A stretch of DNA of 64,000 nt from Dendrosporobacter quercicolus (GCF_900104455.1 NZ_FNHB01000008.1:87331-151330), one strand, 5' to 3'; counted from the first letter of the stretch, positions 29,669 to 37,136 are shown. The notes: generated from the letters alone by a model not told the origin. A program made the numbers and translations.

Positions 29669-30253
29669 ATGAGCATGACCGTCGGAACAAGTCAGACTGC
29701 CTTGTGCAGTGCGGAACTTGCCCGGGCTTCCGCTGAACGGGAGAGCATCAGGAAGCAGAGCAGAGACCTGCAAAGCGCGGCGACCGGGGTTGAAGCCAAG
29801 CTTAAGGCATTTGGGGCCAGCGGACTGTTGGCGACAATGTACAGCCAGGATAAGAATGGCTCGGCGTTTCAAACCTTCGCCAGAAGTGCGGTGCGGGAAT
29901 TGTGCAAAAGCTATCGGCAGCTGAATCAAACGCTGGCCGATTCCGACCGGCTGTCGAATGAAGGCCGGGCGCTGCTGGACAAGGTGAAAGAGTTATTGAC
30001 AGGCGAGCATGCGGACGCTTTCGCCGAAATGGGCCTGAGCTTGAACCGCTATACCGGCGAACTTAAATTTGATGAGCATACCTTTGCCGAAAAGATTGCC
30101 GGCGACCCGGAGGGGGTGCGCAAGCTGCTGCTGGACAAAAAATATCTGGGACCGGCGGTATCCGATGTTGTGGAAACCATTTTGAAGCAGTCGGACGGAT
30201 ACTATTTCAATCCGGCCTATCGTAACCAGCCCGCAATGGATGTTTATGCGTAA
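29669..30253 (+). CDS. Small flagellar-locus protein resembling the FliD C-terminus
   Basis: A 194-residue protein. Residues about 20-110 are helical and charged. Residues about 115-165 (MGLSLNRYTGELKFDEHTF, KIAGDPEGVRKLLL) copy the pattern of the FliD C-terminal domain: a LGI-like strand, a turn with DG/TG, a DEx(T/K)F helix and a DPExV segment before the final helices. It lacks the FliD D0/D1 opening and is much shorter. It is cotranscribed with fliD and the FliT-like gene. It could be a filament-tip accessory protein or a decayed fliD copy under new use. ATG 29669 has GAGGTGG/GGGGAAG before it. Confidence 0.7.
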   Translation: MSMTVGTSQTALCSAELARASAERESIRKQSRDLQSAATGVEAKLKAFGASGLLATMYSQDKNGSAFQTFARSAVRELCKSYRQLNQTLADSDRLSNEGRALLDKVKELLTGEHADAFAEMGLSLNRYTGELKFDEHTFAEKIAGDPEGVRKLLLDKKYLGPAVSDVVETILKQSDGYYFNPAYRNQPAMDVYA

Positions 30254-30262
30254 TGTTTTTTG

Positions 30263-30293
30263 ACCGTTTGACGCATTTGTCAAGCGGTTTTTT
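30263..30293 (+). terminator. Intrinsic terminator of the fliD unit
   Basis: A 10-bp stem ACCGTTTGAC / GTCAAGCGGT with one G-T pair and six-base loop, followed by TTTTT. Confidence 0.85.
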
Positions 30294-30306
30294 ATGTCGT
30301 TTTTGG

Positions 30307-30349
30307 TGTGACCTGAATCACAGCAACATTGACCAGCTTTCTGTATAAT
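30307..30349 (+). promoter_or_regulatory. Crp/Fnr-family operator at about -41.5 plus -10 box
   Basis: TGTGA-CCTGAA-TCACA (30307-30322) is a perfect half-site pair for Crp/Fnr-type regulators. The TATAAT at 30344-30349 has no matching -35. If transcription starts about 7 bases after the -10, the palindrome centre lies near -41.5, the usual place for an activator that replaces the -35 contact. Confidence 0.65.
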
Positions 30350-30380
30350 GAAGTTATAAAGCCATAAGGAGGCGAAATCA

Positions 30381-31085
30381 ATGTTAATGAAAAAGCTTAG
30401 TAAAATAGATGAAAATAAATGTGTTGGCTGCGGGCTGTGCATCCAGGCCTGCCACCAGGGGGCTTTGCAGCTGGTGGATGGCAAGGCGAAGCTGGTCGCT
30501 CCCGCCCAGTGTGACGGGGTGGGCATGTGCCTGCCGGTCTGCCCCAATGGAGCCATTATTCTGGAAGAGCAGCCGGCGGAGCAGACGGTTGCGCCGGCGG
30601 CAATGGCGGGAGAATTCCGCTGCCCGGGCACTGTTGCCAATCTGATTGAGCGCAAAAGACCGGCTGCTGCGGCGGAGCAAGCCCAGCCGGTGGCATCGCA
30701 GCTGCAGCAATGGCCTTGCCAGATTAAGCTTGTGCCGCCGGCCGCCGCTTATTTTGACCGGGCGGATGTTCTGATTGCGGCCGATTGTACGGCTTATGCC
30801 TATGCCAATATTCACCGGGATTTTATGCCGGGGAAAATTACCTTAATCGGCTGTCCGAAGCTTGATGAAGGAAATTATGCCGATAAGCTTGGCCAGATTT
30901 TCCAGCTCAACAGCATTCAGAGTGTAACTGTGCTGCGCATGGAAAAGCCCTGCTGCAGCGGCCTGGCCAATGCGGCCCTTGCGGCGCTGGTCAGCAGCGG
31001 CAGACAGATACCTTTTCAGACCGTCATCATTGGCATTGACGGCAGCATTCTTGAAACTAAGGAATTGGTTTCAAAAGCGGTTTAA
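30381..31085 (+). CDS. Ferredoxin-type iron-sulfur protein with C-terminal electron-transfer domain
   Basis: A 234-residue protein. The N-terminal 65 residues hold two [4Fe-4S] motifs: CVGCGLCIQACHQG (about 14-27) and CDGVGMCLPVCPNG (about 44-57). A Pro/Ala/Gln-rich linker follows, and the C-terminal domain (about 110-234) keeps VLIAADCTAYAY, LIGCPKLD and KPCCSGL, with cysteines that could hold a further cofactor. Proteins of this build occur next to hybrid-cluster (hcp) genes and in HcpR-type regulons (FrdX); no hcp gene is nearby here. ATG 30381 has AAGGAGG upstream. A Crp/Fnr-type operator precedes it. Confidence 0.85.
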   Translation: MLMKKLSKIDENKCVGCGLCIQACHQGALQLVDGKAKLVAPAQCDGVGMCLPVCPNGAIILEEQPAEQTVAPAAMAGEFRCPGTVANLIERKRPAAAAEQAQPVASQLQQWPCQIKLVPPAAAYFDRADVLIAADCTAYAYANIHRDFMPGKITLIGCPKLDEGNYADKLGQIFQLNSIQSVTVLRMEKPCCSGLANAALAALVSSGRQIPFQTVIIGIDGSILETKELVSKAV

Positions 31086-31107
31086 TTACCGGATGGGCGG
31101 TGTTCCG

Positions 31108-31165
31108 GCCGACGGGATGCTCCTTTTGTCTCAAGACAAAGGGGGAGGCATCCCGTCGGCTTTTT
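31108..31165 (+). terminator. Strong hairpin terminator after the ferredoxin gene
   Basis: GCCGACGGGATGC (31108-31120) pairs with GCATCCCGTCGGC (31148-31160), with further pairing inside (TTTGTC/GACAAA), followed by TTTTT. Confidence 0.9.
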
Positions 31166-31288
31166 GTCTGCCGCAAACAGGCATATCCGCCGCACTTATT
31201 GGCATAGGTATGAATAGTATATAGTAATTGTTTGTTCTTGTCGCTTACCAGGGAAAGACGGATTATTGTTGTAAGAAAGGAAGATGGT

Positions 31289-32665
31289 ATGTTAACAAGC
31301 ATCGTCATGTTGACTTATAACAAGCTTGCTCATACCCAGACCTGTATTGACAGCATCAGGGAATATACAGCGTCCGGCACGTATGAGATCATTGTGGTTG
31401 ATAATCATTCAACTGATGGCACGGTAGAATGGCTGAAAGAGCAACCGGATATCCGCAGTATTTTGAATAGTAACAATGAAGGCTTTCCCAAGGGCTGTAA
31501 CCAGGGGATTGAGATTGCAGCGGGGGACAGTATTTTATTGCTGAATAACGATACCATTGTTACTGCCAATTGGCTGAGCAATCTGACCACCTGTTTATAC
31601 AGCAGTGAGTCGGTCGGCGCGGTGGGCGCGGTAACCAATAATTGTTCTTATTCCCAGTCAGTTCCGGTCAACTATAAATGTACGGAAGAGATGCAGCAGT
31701 TTGCCAGGGAGTATAATGTCTCTGATCCGGCAAAATGGGAAGAACGCTTGAAACTGGTAGGTTTCTGCCTGTTAATCAAAAGACAGGTCATTGATGAGGT
31801 TGGGCTGTTAGACGAGCTGTTTACACCGGGCAATTACGAGGATGACGACTATTCCCTGCGTATCAGGCTGGCCGGTTACCGCTTAATTTTATGCCGGGAT
31901 ACGTTTATCCATCATTTTGGCAGTATCTCCTTTAAATCCAACAATGATTTATTTGTCCGCCTATTGCGGGACAATGCCAAGAAATTTGAAACCAAATGGG
32001 GCTTTAATCCCACTTATTCTACTTTTATCCGCAACGAAATCGTCAACCTGCTGGATGCGGTGCCGGACCGGACAATGCGGGTGCTGGAAGTCGGCTGCGC
32101 CTGCGGCGGCATATTGCTGAAATTAAAGCATGTATTTAAAGATGTTGATTTATACGGCATTGAGCTTAACGAAAATGCAGCGAAAAGCGCGCAATTGTTT
32201 GCCCAGGTTACCATTGGCGATCTGGAAAAAATTGAACTTGGCTACCCGGAATTATTTTTCGATTATATTATTATGGCCGATGTCCTGGAACATATGACCG
32301 ATCCCTGGCAGGTCCTTAGAAAAGTTCACAAATACCTGCGGCCGGACGGCAAAATTATTGCCAGCATTCCCAATGTTATGCATTTCAGCGTCATTCGGGA
32401 TATGCTGAACGGATTTTGGAATTACCAGGATGCCGGCATTCTGGACCGGACCCATTTACGTTTTTTTACCATGAATGAAATTAGCAAGATGTTTGACGAG
32501 ACCGGGTATGGCAATTTAATCTATAGCTTCACCACCATACCGGTATCGGAAGCGGATTTGAAGTTTATTAATGAATTATGTCTTCTTACCAGTAAAAGTT
32601 TAGCTGCGCAATATACCTCCTATCAATACCTGATTAAGGCGGCTAAGAGCCTTGCCCCTTCCTAG
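31289..32665 (+). CDS. Fusion: family 2 glycosyltransferase plus SAM methyltransferase
   Basis: A 458-residue two-domain protein. The GT-A domain (about 1-235) has SIVMLTYNKLAHT, EIIVVDNHSTDGTVEWL, LLLNNDTIV as DxD region and DEVGLLDE with NYEDDDYSLRIRLAG. The methyltransferase (about 260-450) has VLEVGCACGGILLKL as motif I, IIMADVLEHMTDPWQVL and KIIASIPNVMHFSVIRD, closely like the methyltransferase at 17652 in the glycan island. ATG 31289 has AAAGGAAG upstream. It stands alone between two terminators, well outside the island, and may serve flagellar or cell-surface glycan assembly. Confidence 0.85.
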   Translation: MLTSIVMLTYNKLAHTQTCIDSIREYTASGTYEIIVVDNHSTDGTVEWLKEQPDIRSILNSNNEGFPKGCNQGIEIAAGDSILLLNNDTIVTANWLSNLTTCLYSSESVGAVGAVTNNCSYSQSVPVNYKCTEEMQQFAREYNVSDPAKWEERLKLVGFCLLIKRQVIDEVGLLDELFTPGNYEDDDYSLRIRLAGYRLILCRDTFIHHFGSISFKSNNDLFVRLLRDNAKKFETKWGFNPTYSTFIRNEIVNLLDAVPDRTMRVLEVGCACGGILLKLKHVFKDVDLYGIELNENAAKSAQLFAQVTIGDLEKIELGYPELFFDYIIMADVLEHMTDPWQVLRKVHKYLRPDGKIIASIPNVMHFSVIRDMLNGFWNYQDAGILDRTHLRFFTMNEISKMFDETGYGNLIYSFTTIPVSEADLKFINELCLLTSKSLAAQYTSYQYLIKAAKSLAPS

Positions 32666-32686
32666 GCAAGGCTTGTTTCCTATTTT
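32648..32686 (+). terminator. Terminator of the glycosyltransferase-methyltransferase gene
   Basis: AGCCTTGCC (32648-32656) / GGCAAGGCT (32665-32673), 8-base loop, then a T-rich tail ending in TTTTTT. The stem begins before the stop codon. Confidence 0.8.
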
Positions 32687-32691
32687 TTCCC

Positions 32692-32720
32692 TTGCAATTT
32701 CTGGACATAAAAACTATAAT
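32692..32720 (+). promoter_or_regulatory. Sigma-A promoter of the structured RNA
   Basis: TTGCAA (32692-32697), 17 bases, TATAAT (32715-32720). Spacing is ideal and the -10 is perfect; transcription should begin near 32727. Confidence 0.8.
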
Positions 32721-32726
32721 TTACTG

Positions 32727-32975
32727 TAAGAACCTATTGCTTAGGTCTGTGGTTGAAAGTCGATGCCAGTCGCAGGCGAAACGATCCACGTAAGGAGTCC
32801 AAAAGCGGCTCTGATCATGGTGCGGCTTAGAGGTAAGACCTGCCGGGAATCTTGTACATATTATATTGCCCGAGAGTAGAAGTAGTGAGGGGATAGTTCC
32901 TATTAGCGAAACTTCCAGCAGGCGGGTGTGGGGTCAAAGACCAGGTCGGCTAAGCAGTGGTCCTTAAAAATCAAA
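32727..32975 (+). ncRNA. Structured RNA candidate, possibly a raiA-motif RNA, ahead of the zinc-ribbon gene
   Basis: About 250 bases without a sensible reading frame, richer in G and C than the intergenic DNA around it and with strong pairing options: AGGTCT (32743-32748) with AGACCT (32836-32841); CCTGC (32839-32843) with GCAGG (32918-32922); CGGG (32844-32847) with CCCG (32869-32872); and a GACCA/TGGTC stem near the 3' end. The dense unpaired purine runs (GGCGAAAC, AGCGAAAC, GGAGTCCAAAAGC) look conserved RNA-like. It does not look like tmRNA, SRP RNA or RNase P. The raiA motif is suggested by general appearance and by hpf/raiA 3.4 kb downstream; this identity needs a covariance search. No terminator separates it from the gene at 32995, so it may also act as its leader. 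Confidence 0.6.
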
Positions 32976-32994
32976 AGGTGAGGGGATTTCTTTA

Positions 32995-33282
32995 ATGGCT
33001 TTCCAGGACAAGACTCTTAAGTGCAAGGACTGTGGGGAGGATTTCGTTTTCACAGAGGGTGAGCAAGAGTTTTATGCAGAAAAAGGCTTTGAAAACGAGC
33101 CGGCGCGCTGCCGGAGCTGCCGCGATTCCAGAAAACGCAGCCGCGAAGGCGGTGAAAGTCATCCACAGCGCGAAATGCACGAAGTTGTTTGCGCACAGTG
33201 TGGGATAACTACCGAGGTACCTTTTAAACCGCGCAATGATCGTCCTATTTATTGCCGCGAGTGTTTTAACGCCAACAAATAA
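32995..33282 (+). CDS. Double zinc-ribbon small protein
   Basis: A 95-residue hydrophilic protein with two zinc-binding units: CKDCGEDF...CRSC (about 10-42) of the probable zinc-ribbon family, including the typical GEQEFYAEKGFENEP segment, and CAQCG...YCRECF (about 67-92). A basic Lys/Arg-Ser linker joins them. Such proteins are common in Bacillota with no firm function; nucleic acid or ribosome binding is a guess. AGGTGAGGGG before ATG 32995 is the ribosome site. It is probably on the same transcript as the upstream structured RNA. Confidence 0.88.
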   Translation: MAFQDKTLKCKDCGEDFVFTEGEQEFYAEKGFENEPARCRSCRDSRKRSREGGESHPQREMHEVVCAQCGITTEVPFKPRNDRPIYCRECFNANK

Positions 33283-33313
33283 ACCCGACCTGACAGGCAA
33301 GACCGTAAATAAC

Positions 33314-33333
33314 GCCCGGATTTCCGGGCTTTT
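33314..33333 (+). terminator. Terminator of the zinc-ribbon gene
   Basis: GCCCGG-ATTT-CCGGGC followed by TTTT. Confidence 0.85.
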
Positions 33334-33370
33334 ACTTTTGTGGCGGCAACTGTACTACAATAAAAAATGC

Positions 33371-33402
33371 TTGATTAATAATACATAAACTATGTATTAT
33401 TA
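33371..33402 (+). promoter_or_regulatory. Operator palindrome over the promoter of the amino-acid binding protein gene
   Basis: A perfect inverted repeat, 12-base arms around AAC (33376-33402; core ATACATA-AAC-TATGTAT), overlaps a possible promoter TTGATT (33371-33376) / TATTAT (33395-33400, spacer 18). The arrangement fits a repressor site sitting on the core promoter; the regulator is unknown. Confidence 0.55.
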
Positions 33403-33441
33403 TAAGTAGATTAAATACATACTTTTTAGGAGGTTCTTATT

Positions 33442-34215
33442 GTGTCGAAAAAGACGATAGCGTTTGTTCTGGCGGGCATACTTGTATTGGCCCTTGGTTT
33501 GACCGGGTGCGGCGGCCAGCAGCAGGCCGGTCAGGCTAAAGTGTTAAGAGCTGCGGGGGAGGCTACCTTTGCGCCATTTGAGTTTCAGGATGAAAAAACC
33601 AATGAGCTTACCGGTTTTGACGTTGATTTAATTAAAGCCATTGGCAAGCAAATGGGCTACGAAGTACAATATCAAAATCAAAGTTTTGACGGATTGATTC
33701 CGGCTTTGGATTCAGGCAATATTGATATTGCCATATCGGGTATGACCATAACCAGCGAGCGGGCGCAGAAAGTCAATTTCTCCAAGCCCTACTATAAATC
33801 CGGTCTGACCATACTGGTGAAAAAGGATGATGACAGCATTAAGGGCTTTAAGGATCTTGCCGGTAAAAATATCGCCGTACAGATCGGTACAACCGGCTCG
33901 ATGGAAGCAAAGAAAATACCGGATGCCAAAGTCCGCGAGTTTAACAGCGCCGCTGAAGCAATCATGGAACTTAAAGCCGGCGGTGTTGATGCCGTTGTGA
34001 ATGATATGCCGGTGAACGAGTATTATCTGGTGCAAAGCGGCGGCCAGGAAGCCAAAAGCGTTGGTGAACGCCTGACCTCGGAAGATTATGGAATTGCAAC
34101 CGCCAAGAAAAATACGGAGCTGAACGAAAAAATAAATAAAGCCCTTGATGAGCTAAAACAAAACGGGGAATATGAAAAAATCTATGTAAAATGGTTTGGC
34201 GTAAAACCTGAATAA
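33442..34215 (+). CDS. Amino-acid ABC transporter substrate-binding lipoprotein
   Basis: A 257-residue family 3 solute-binding protein. A lipoprotein signal peptide ends in LTGC at about residues 20-23. The mature part has the family marks FAPFEFQDE, GFDVDLIKAIGKQMGY (about 60-75), NQSFDGLIPALDSGNIDIAISGMTIT cited in part, and the second-lobe GTTGSMEAKK. It delivers a polar or basic amino acid to the permease encoded downstream. GTG 33442 follows AGGAGG. It is separated from the permease gene by a terminator and a new promoter, and carries its own operator-like palindrome. Confidence 0.92.
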   Translation: MSKKTIAFVLAGILVLALGLTGCGGQQQAGQAKVLRAAGEATFAPFEFQDEKTNELTGFDVDLIKAIGKQMGYEVQYQNQSFDGLIPALDSGNIDIAISGMTITSERAQKVNFSKPYYKSGLTILVKKDDDSIKGFKDLAGKNIAVQIGTTGSMEAKKIPDAKVREFNSAAEAIMELKAGGVDAVVNDMPVNEYYLVQSGGQEAKSVGERLTSEDYGIATAKKNTELNEKINKALDELKQNGEYEKIYVKWFGVKPE

Positions 34216-34302
34216 TCATGTATTCAGTATACTTATTCAATCAAGTGTCCCCAGGCAAGCAGCAGGTGCTGACTTACCGCAGACGGTTCAATTGGCTTGC
34301 CG

Positions 34303-34347
34303 GAAGCTTAAGGCGTAAAATTTATCGCTTTAAGCTTCTCTTTTTTT
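34303..34347 (+). terminator. Terminator between binding-protein gene and permease gene
   Basis: GAAGCTTAAGGCG (34303-34315) pairs with CGCTTTAAGCTTC (34326-34338), one G-T pair, then TCTTTTTTT. Confidence 0.9.
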
Positions 34348-34400
34348 AGCCTGTTTGCCGCTGTCCGGCCGGTGCATTACCTGATGGGCGCAATAAAGGG

Positions 34401-34429
34401 TTGACAGGTCCATACCAGGTGCATATAAT
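34401..34429 (+). promoter_or_regulatory. Consensus sigma-A promoter of the ABC permease-ATPase unit
   Basis: TTGACA (34401-34406), 17-base spacer, TATAAT (34424-34429): both hexamers perfect. Confidence 0.92.
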
Positions 34430-34490
34430 CATTATGTGCATTAAGATTCAATAGAAGTGGTTAATTATTAATTTCTAAGGGTGAAGGTGA

Positions 34491-35156
34491 ATGAATTTCG
34501 ATTTAGACTTAGTTGTCCGTTCCTTTCCGCTGTTATTAACAGGAGCAGGCATAACCATACAGATTACCGTACTGAGTGTGAGCTTTGGCTTATTGATCGG
34601 CATGTTTGTCGGTATTGCCCGTTTGTCCAGCTGCTGGCCCGTGAAGCTTTTGGCGCGGGCTTATGTTGATTTTATCCGGGGAACGCCGTTACTGGTTCAG
34701 ATTTTTATCATCTATTTTGCCTTGCCAATGATTGTCGGGACAAGAATTGATCCGTTTATTGCCGCGATCACCGCCTGCAGTATCAACAGCGGCGCTTATG
34801 TCGCCGAGATTTTCCGGGCCGGAATTCAGTCGATCGACAGAGGTCAGATGGAAGCAGGCCGTTCTTTGGGGATGACCTGGGGGCAGACCATGCGGTATAT
34901 TATTATGCCGCAGGCCTTTAAACGGATTATACCGCCCTTAGGCAATGAATTTATTGCCATGCTGAAAGATTCTTCGCTGGTGTCGGTGATCGGCTTTGAG
35001 GAGCTGACCCGCCGCGGCCAGTTAATTATTGCCCGCACCTATGGTTCGTTTGAGATCTGGCTGTCGGTGGCGTTTATCTATTTAATCATGACCTTTACCA
35101 TTTCCCGCTTGGTTGATTATTTGGAGCGGAGGTACAAAACCGATGATAAGCATTAA
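34491..35156 (+). CDS. Amino-acid ABC transporter permease
   Basis: A 221-residue inner-membrane protein of the HisM/GlnP family with about five membrane helices. The family's early segment [23 protein letters not shown] is at about 15-37 (in part), [18 protein letters not shown] follows, and the EAA loop that contacts the ATPase is [22 protein letters not shown] (around 120-140). ATG 34491 has AAGGTGA upstream. The 3' end overlaps the ATPase gene by 14 bases, so translation is coupled. Confidence 0.93.
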   Translation: MNFDLDLVVRSFPLLLTGAGITIQITVLSVSFGLLIGMFVGIARLSSCWPVKLLARAYVDFIRGTPLLVQIFIIYFALPMIVGTRIDPFIAAITACSINSGAYVAEIFRAGIQSIDRGQMEAGRSLGMTWGQTMRYIIMPQAFKRIIPPLGNEFIAMLKDSSLVSVIGFEELTRRGQLIIARTYGSFEIWLSVAFIYLIMTFTISRLVDYLERRYKTDDKH

Positions 35157-35862
35157 AAATATTCATAAAAAATTTGGCGATTTGCATGTGCTGAAAGGGA
35201 TTAATGCCAGCGTCCGGGAAAAAGAAGTGGTTGTCGTCATTGGTCCCAGCGGTTCCGGCAAAAGTACGCTGCTGCGCTGTATCAATTATCTGGAAGTGCC
35301 AACCGAGGGCGAGATTGCGGTGGATGGAATTCCGCTTACCAGCCAGGCCAATATCAATAAAGTCCGGGAAGAAGTTGGCATGGTATTTCAGCGCTTTAAC
35401 CTGTTTCCGCATATGTCGGTGCTCGAAAATGTGATCTTAGCGCCGGTAAAGGTGCGTAAGACCGCCAGGGATAAGGCTGAGCAAGCCGGTCTGGAGTTGC
35501 TGGCGAAGGTCGGTCTGGCCGACAAGGCCGCAGCTTATCCGGAGCAGTTGTCAGGCGGGCAGCAGCAGCGGGTCGCTATTGCCAGAGCGCTGGCCATGCG
35601 GCCGAAGATCATGCTGTTCGACGAACCCACTTCGGCCCTGGACCCGGAAATGGTCAACGAAGTTTTAGAAGTAATGAAAACTCTGGCCCGTGAGGGCATG
35701 ACCATGGTTGTGGTAACGCATGAAATGGGTTTTGCCCGGGAAGTGGGCGACCGGGTGATTTTTATGGATGAAGGCCGCCTGGTAGAACAGGGGACGCCGG
35801 AAGATATATTCAGCCATGCCCGGGAAAGCCGGACCAAATTATTTCTTTCGAAAATATTATAA
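35143..35862 (+). CDS. glnQ: Amino-acid ABC transporter ATP-binding protein
   Basis: A 239-residue ATPase of the GlnQ/HisP type. Walker A is GPSGSGKST (about 33-41), Q-loop is in [11 protein letters not shown], the signature is LSGGQQQR (about 136), Walker B with the catalytic glutamate is [13 protein letters not shown] and the H-loop is [11 protein letters not shown] 35143 with GGAGG upstream gives the normal N-terminus [12 protein letters not shown]; an extension to 35113 lies inside the permease gene. It powers the permease at 34491. Confidence 0.95.
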   Translation: MISIKNIHKKFGDLHVLKGINASVREKEVVVVIGPSGSGKSTLLRCINYLEVPTEGEIAVDGIPLTSQANINKVREEVGMVFQRFNLFPHMSVLENVILAPVKVRKTARDKAEQAGLELLAKVGLADKAAAYPEQLSGGQQQRVAIARALAMRPKIMLFDEPTSALDPEMVNEVLEVMKTLAREGMTMVVVTHEMGFAREVGDRVIFMDEGRLVEQGTPEDIFSHARESRTKLFLSKIL

Positions 35863-35873
35863 GCTGGTATTGA

Positions 35874-35902
35874 TTGACAATTATAACCAGAAGTGTTATA
35901 CT
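35874..35902 (+). promoter_or_regulatory. Sigma-A promoter of the cold-shock gene
   Basis: TTGACA (35874-35879), 17 bases, TATACT (35897-35902). The resulting leader of about 50 bases is the length in which cold-shock mRNAs often carry structure. Confidence 0.88.
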
Positions 35903-35960
35903 GACTAATGTGGCCCAGAAATATGGTGCGCCAGTTTATTTTTCTAGGAGGAGTTTCAGA

Positions 35961-36161
35961 ATGATTGGTAAAGTTAAATGGTTTAGCGCAGAAAAAGGTT
36001 ATGGTTTTATTGAGCGAGAAGATGGTGGCGATGTGTTTGTGCATTTCTCCGCTATTCAGGATCAAGGCTTTAAAACTTTAACCGAAGGTCAAACTGTTGA
36101 GTTTGACATTGTTGAAGGCGCTCGTGGTCCCCAAGCTGCCAATGTTACAAAGTCAGCTTAA
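35961..36161 (+). CDS. cspA: Cold-shock domain protein
   Basis: A 66-residue single cold-shock domain with both RNA-binding motifs, KGYGFIER (RNP1, about 13-20) and VFVHFSAI (RNP2, about 27-34). Such proteins act as RNA chaperones and transcription antiterminators. ATG 35961 has AGGAGGAG upstream and gives the standard MIGKVKWF N-terminus; a longer in-frame reading from 35874 would run through the promoter. Single-gene unit with its own promoter and terminator. Confidence 0.95.
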   Translation: MIGKVKWFSAEKGYGFIEREDGGDVFVHFSAIQDQGFKTLTEGQTVEFDIVEGARGPQAANVTKSA

Positions 36162-36176
36162 TAAATAGACACTATC

Positions 36177-36208
36177 AATCCGGCTTAATCGTTTAAGCCG
36201 GATTTTTA
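36177..36208 (+). terminator. Terminator of the cold-shock gene
   Basis: A 12-bp perfect stem AATCCGGCTTAA / TTAAGCCGGATT around TCGT, then TTTAATTTT. Confidence 0.92.
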
Positions 36209-36335
36209 ATTTTCAGGCAAGTGAAACAGCCGATGGCCAAACATTATAAATATATCTAAATATTGTAAACTTTAATAGGATTTTTTTTCTTTTTGGAGAA
36301 TACTATTAGTGAAATACAGGAAAGGGGTGGGTAGT

Positions 36336-36869
36336 ATGGCAACATTTACAGTACGAGGAAAAAATATTGAAATTACACCAGCGTTAAAAGAATATGTAGA
36401 AAAACGGATCGGCAAAGTTACCAGGTATTTTGACACCGTTGGCGAAATTACCGTAATCCTGACTGTGGAAAAGGGCCGTCATATTGTGGAGGTTACCGTT
36501 CCTTTAAACGGGATGCTGCTGCGGGGCGAAGAATCGACCACCGACATGTATGCCTCAATTGATCTGGTTATTGATAAACTGGAAAAACAAATAGAGAAAT
36601 ATAAAACAAAACTGGCCCGCAAGCTTCGTTCTGGCATTCTTAAACCTGATGCGGCCAGCGTCAGCGCTCCGGTTTTGGATAGCGATGATTTCCCGCTGGT
36701 GAAAACCAAACGTTTTGCCGTTAAGCCGATGGATGTGCAGGAAGCCATCATGCAGATGAATCTGATTAACCATGATTTCTTTGTGTTCACCAACGCGGAC
36801 ACTGAGGATGTCAACGTAGTATACCGGCGCAGAGACGGCGCTTACGGCCTGATTGAGCCTGAAATCTAA
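36336..36869 (+). CDS. hpf: Long-form ribosome hibernation promoting factor (HPF/RaiA)
   Basis: A 177-residue protein of the long HPF class. The N-terminal S30AE domain (about 1-100) binds in the decoding region of the 30S subunit, with FTVRGKNIEITPALKEYVEKRIGKV in part; the C-terminal domain (about 120-177) has KTKRFAVKPMDVQEAIMQMNL and FFVFTNADTEDVNVVYRRRDG, which dimerises to form 100S ribosomes in stationary phase. ATG 36336 follows GAAAGGGGTGG. In B. subtilis the same gene lies between fliT and secA, as here. Confidence 0.96.
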   Translation: MATFTVRGKNIEITPALKEYVEKRIGKVTRYFDTVGEITVILTVEKGRHIVEVTVPLNGMLLRGEESTTDMYASIDLVIDKLEKQIEKYKTKLARKLRSGILKPDAASVSAPVLDSDDFPLVKTKRFAVKPMDVQEAIMQMNLINHDFFVFTNADTEDVNVVYRRRDGAYGLIEPEI

Positions 36870-36877
36870 AGGTGGTC

Positions 36878-36935
36878 AAGGCAATAAAGAATTAGCAGGT
36901 ATCCGGAGGGATACCTGCTAATTCTTTATTGCCTT
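36878..36935. terminator. Perfect 27-bp palindrome between convergent genes, bidirectional terminator
   Basis: Arms 36878-36904 and 36909-36935 pair perfectly around GGAG. It lies between the hpf stop and the stop of the reverse-strand gene and has AA/TT at the ends, so it can end transcription from both sides. Confidence 0.85.
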
Positions 36936-37136
36936 TTACCGGCAGCGGCGCACCACGGTAATTTCAGCTTCAGTGGACAATTCCAGCTCCCGGGCTTTCC
37001 GGGTGAACTCATGTTTGGTAATCAGACCTTTTTCAACCAGTAATTCAATCAGCGTGGCGACGGCAAGTGTGTTTTTATAGTCAATTTCTTTTAGGTCGGC
37101 AATTTGTCCAATGATCTCGATGGAATCCAGTTTCAT
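36936..37136 (-). CDS. Small conserved-looking protein, function unknown
   Basis: A 66-residue protein on the reverse strand beginning MKLDSIEIIGQIADL at 37136, with AGGAGGG (reverse strand) about 6 bases upstream. It is helical, charged, with one cysteine at the end (RRC), no membrane segment. I do not recognise it. A longer in-frame reading to 37196 has no ribosome site. The neat ribosome site and dedicated bidirectional terminator make it a real gene; it is the only reverse-strand gene of the window. Confidence 0.75.
   Translation of the reverse strand: MKLDSIEIIGQIADLKEIDYKNTLAVATLIELLVEKGLITKHEFTRKARELELSTEAEITVVRRCR

Noticed and set aside
30329..30349. TTGACC/TATAAT as a full sigma-A promoter before the ferredoxin gene
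   Set aside because: The spacer is only 9 bases; activator-dependent start through the Crp/Fnr palindrome is more plausible.
32727..32975. tmRNA, SRP RNA or RNase P RNA
   Set aside because: None of their hallmark segments (tRNA-like CCA end and tag frame, SRP Alu/S domain tetraloop, RNase P GAGGAAAGTC) is visible.
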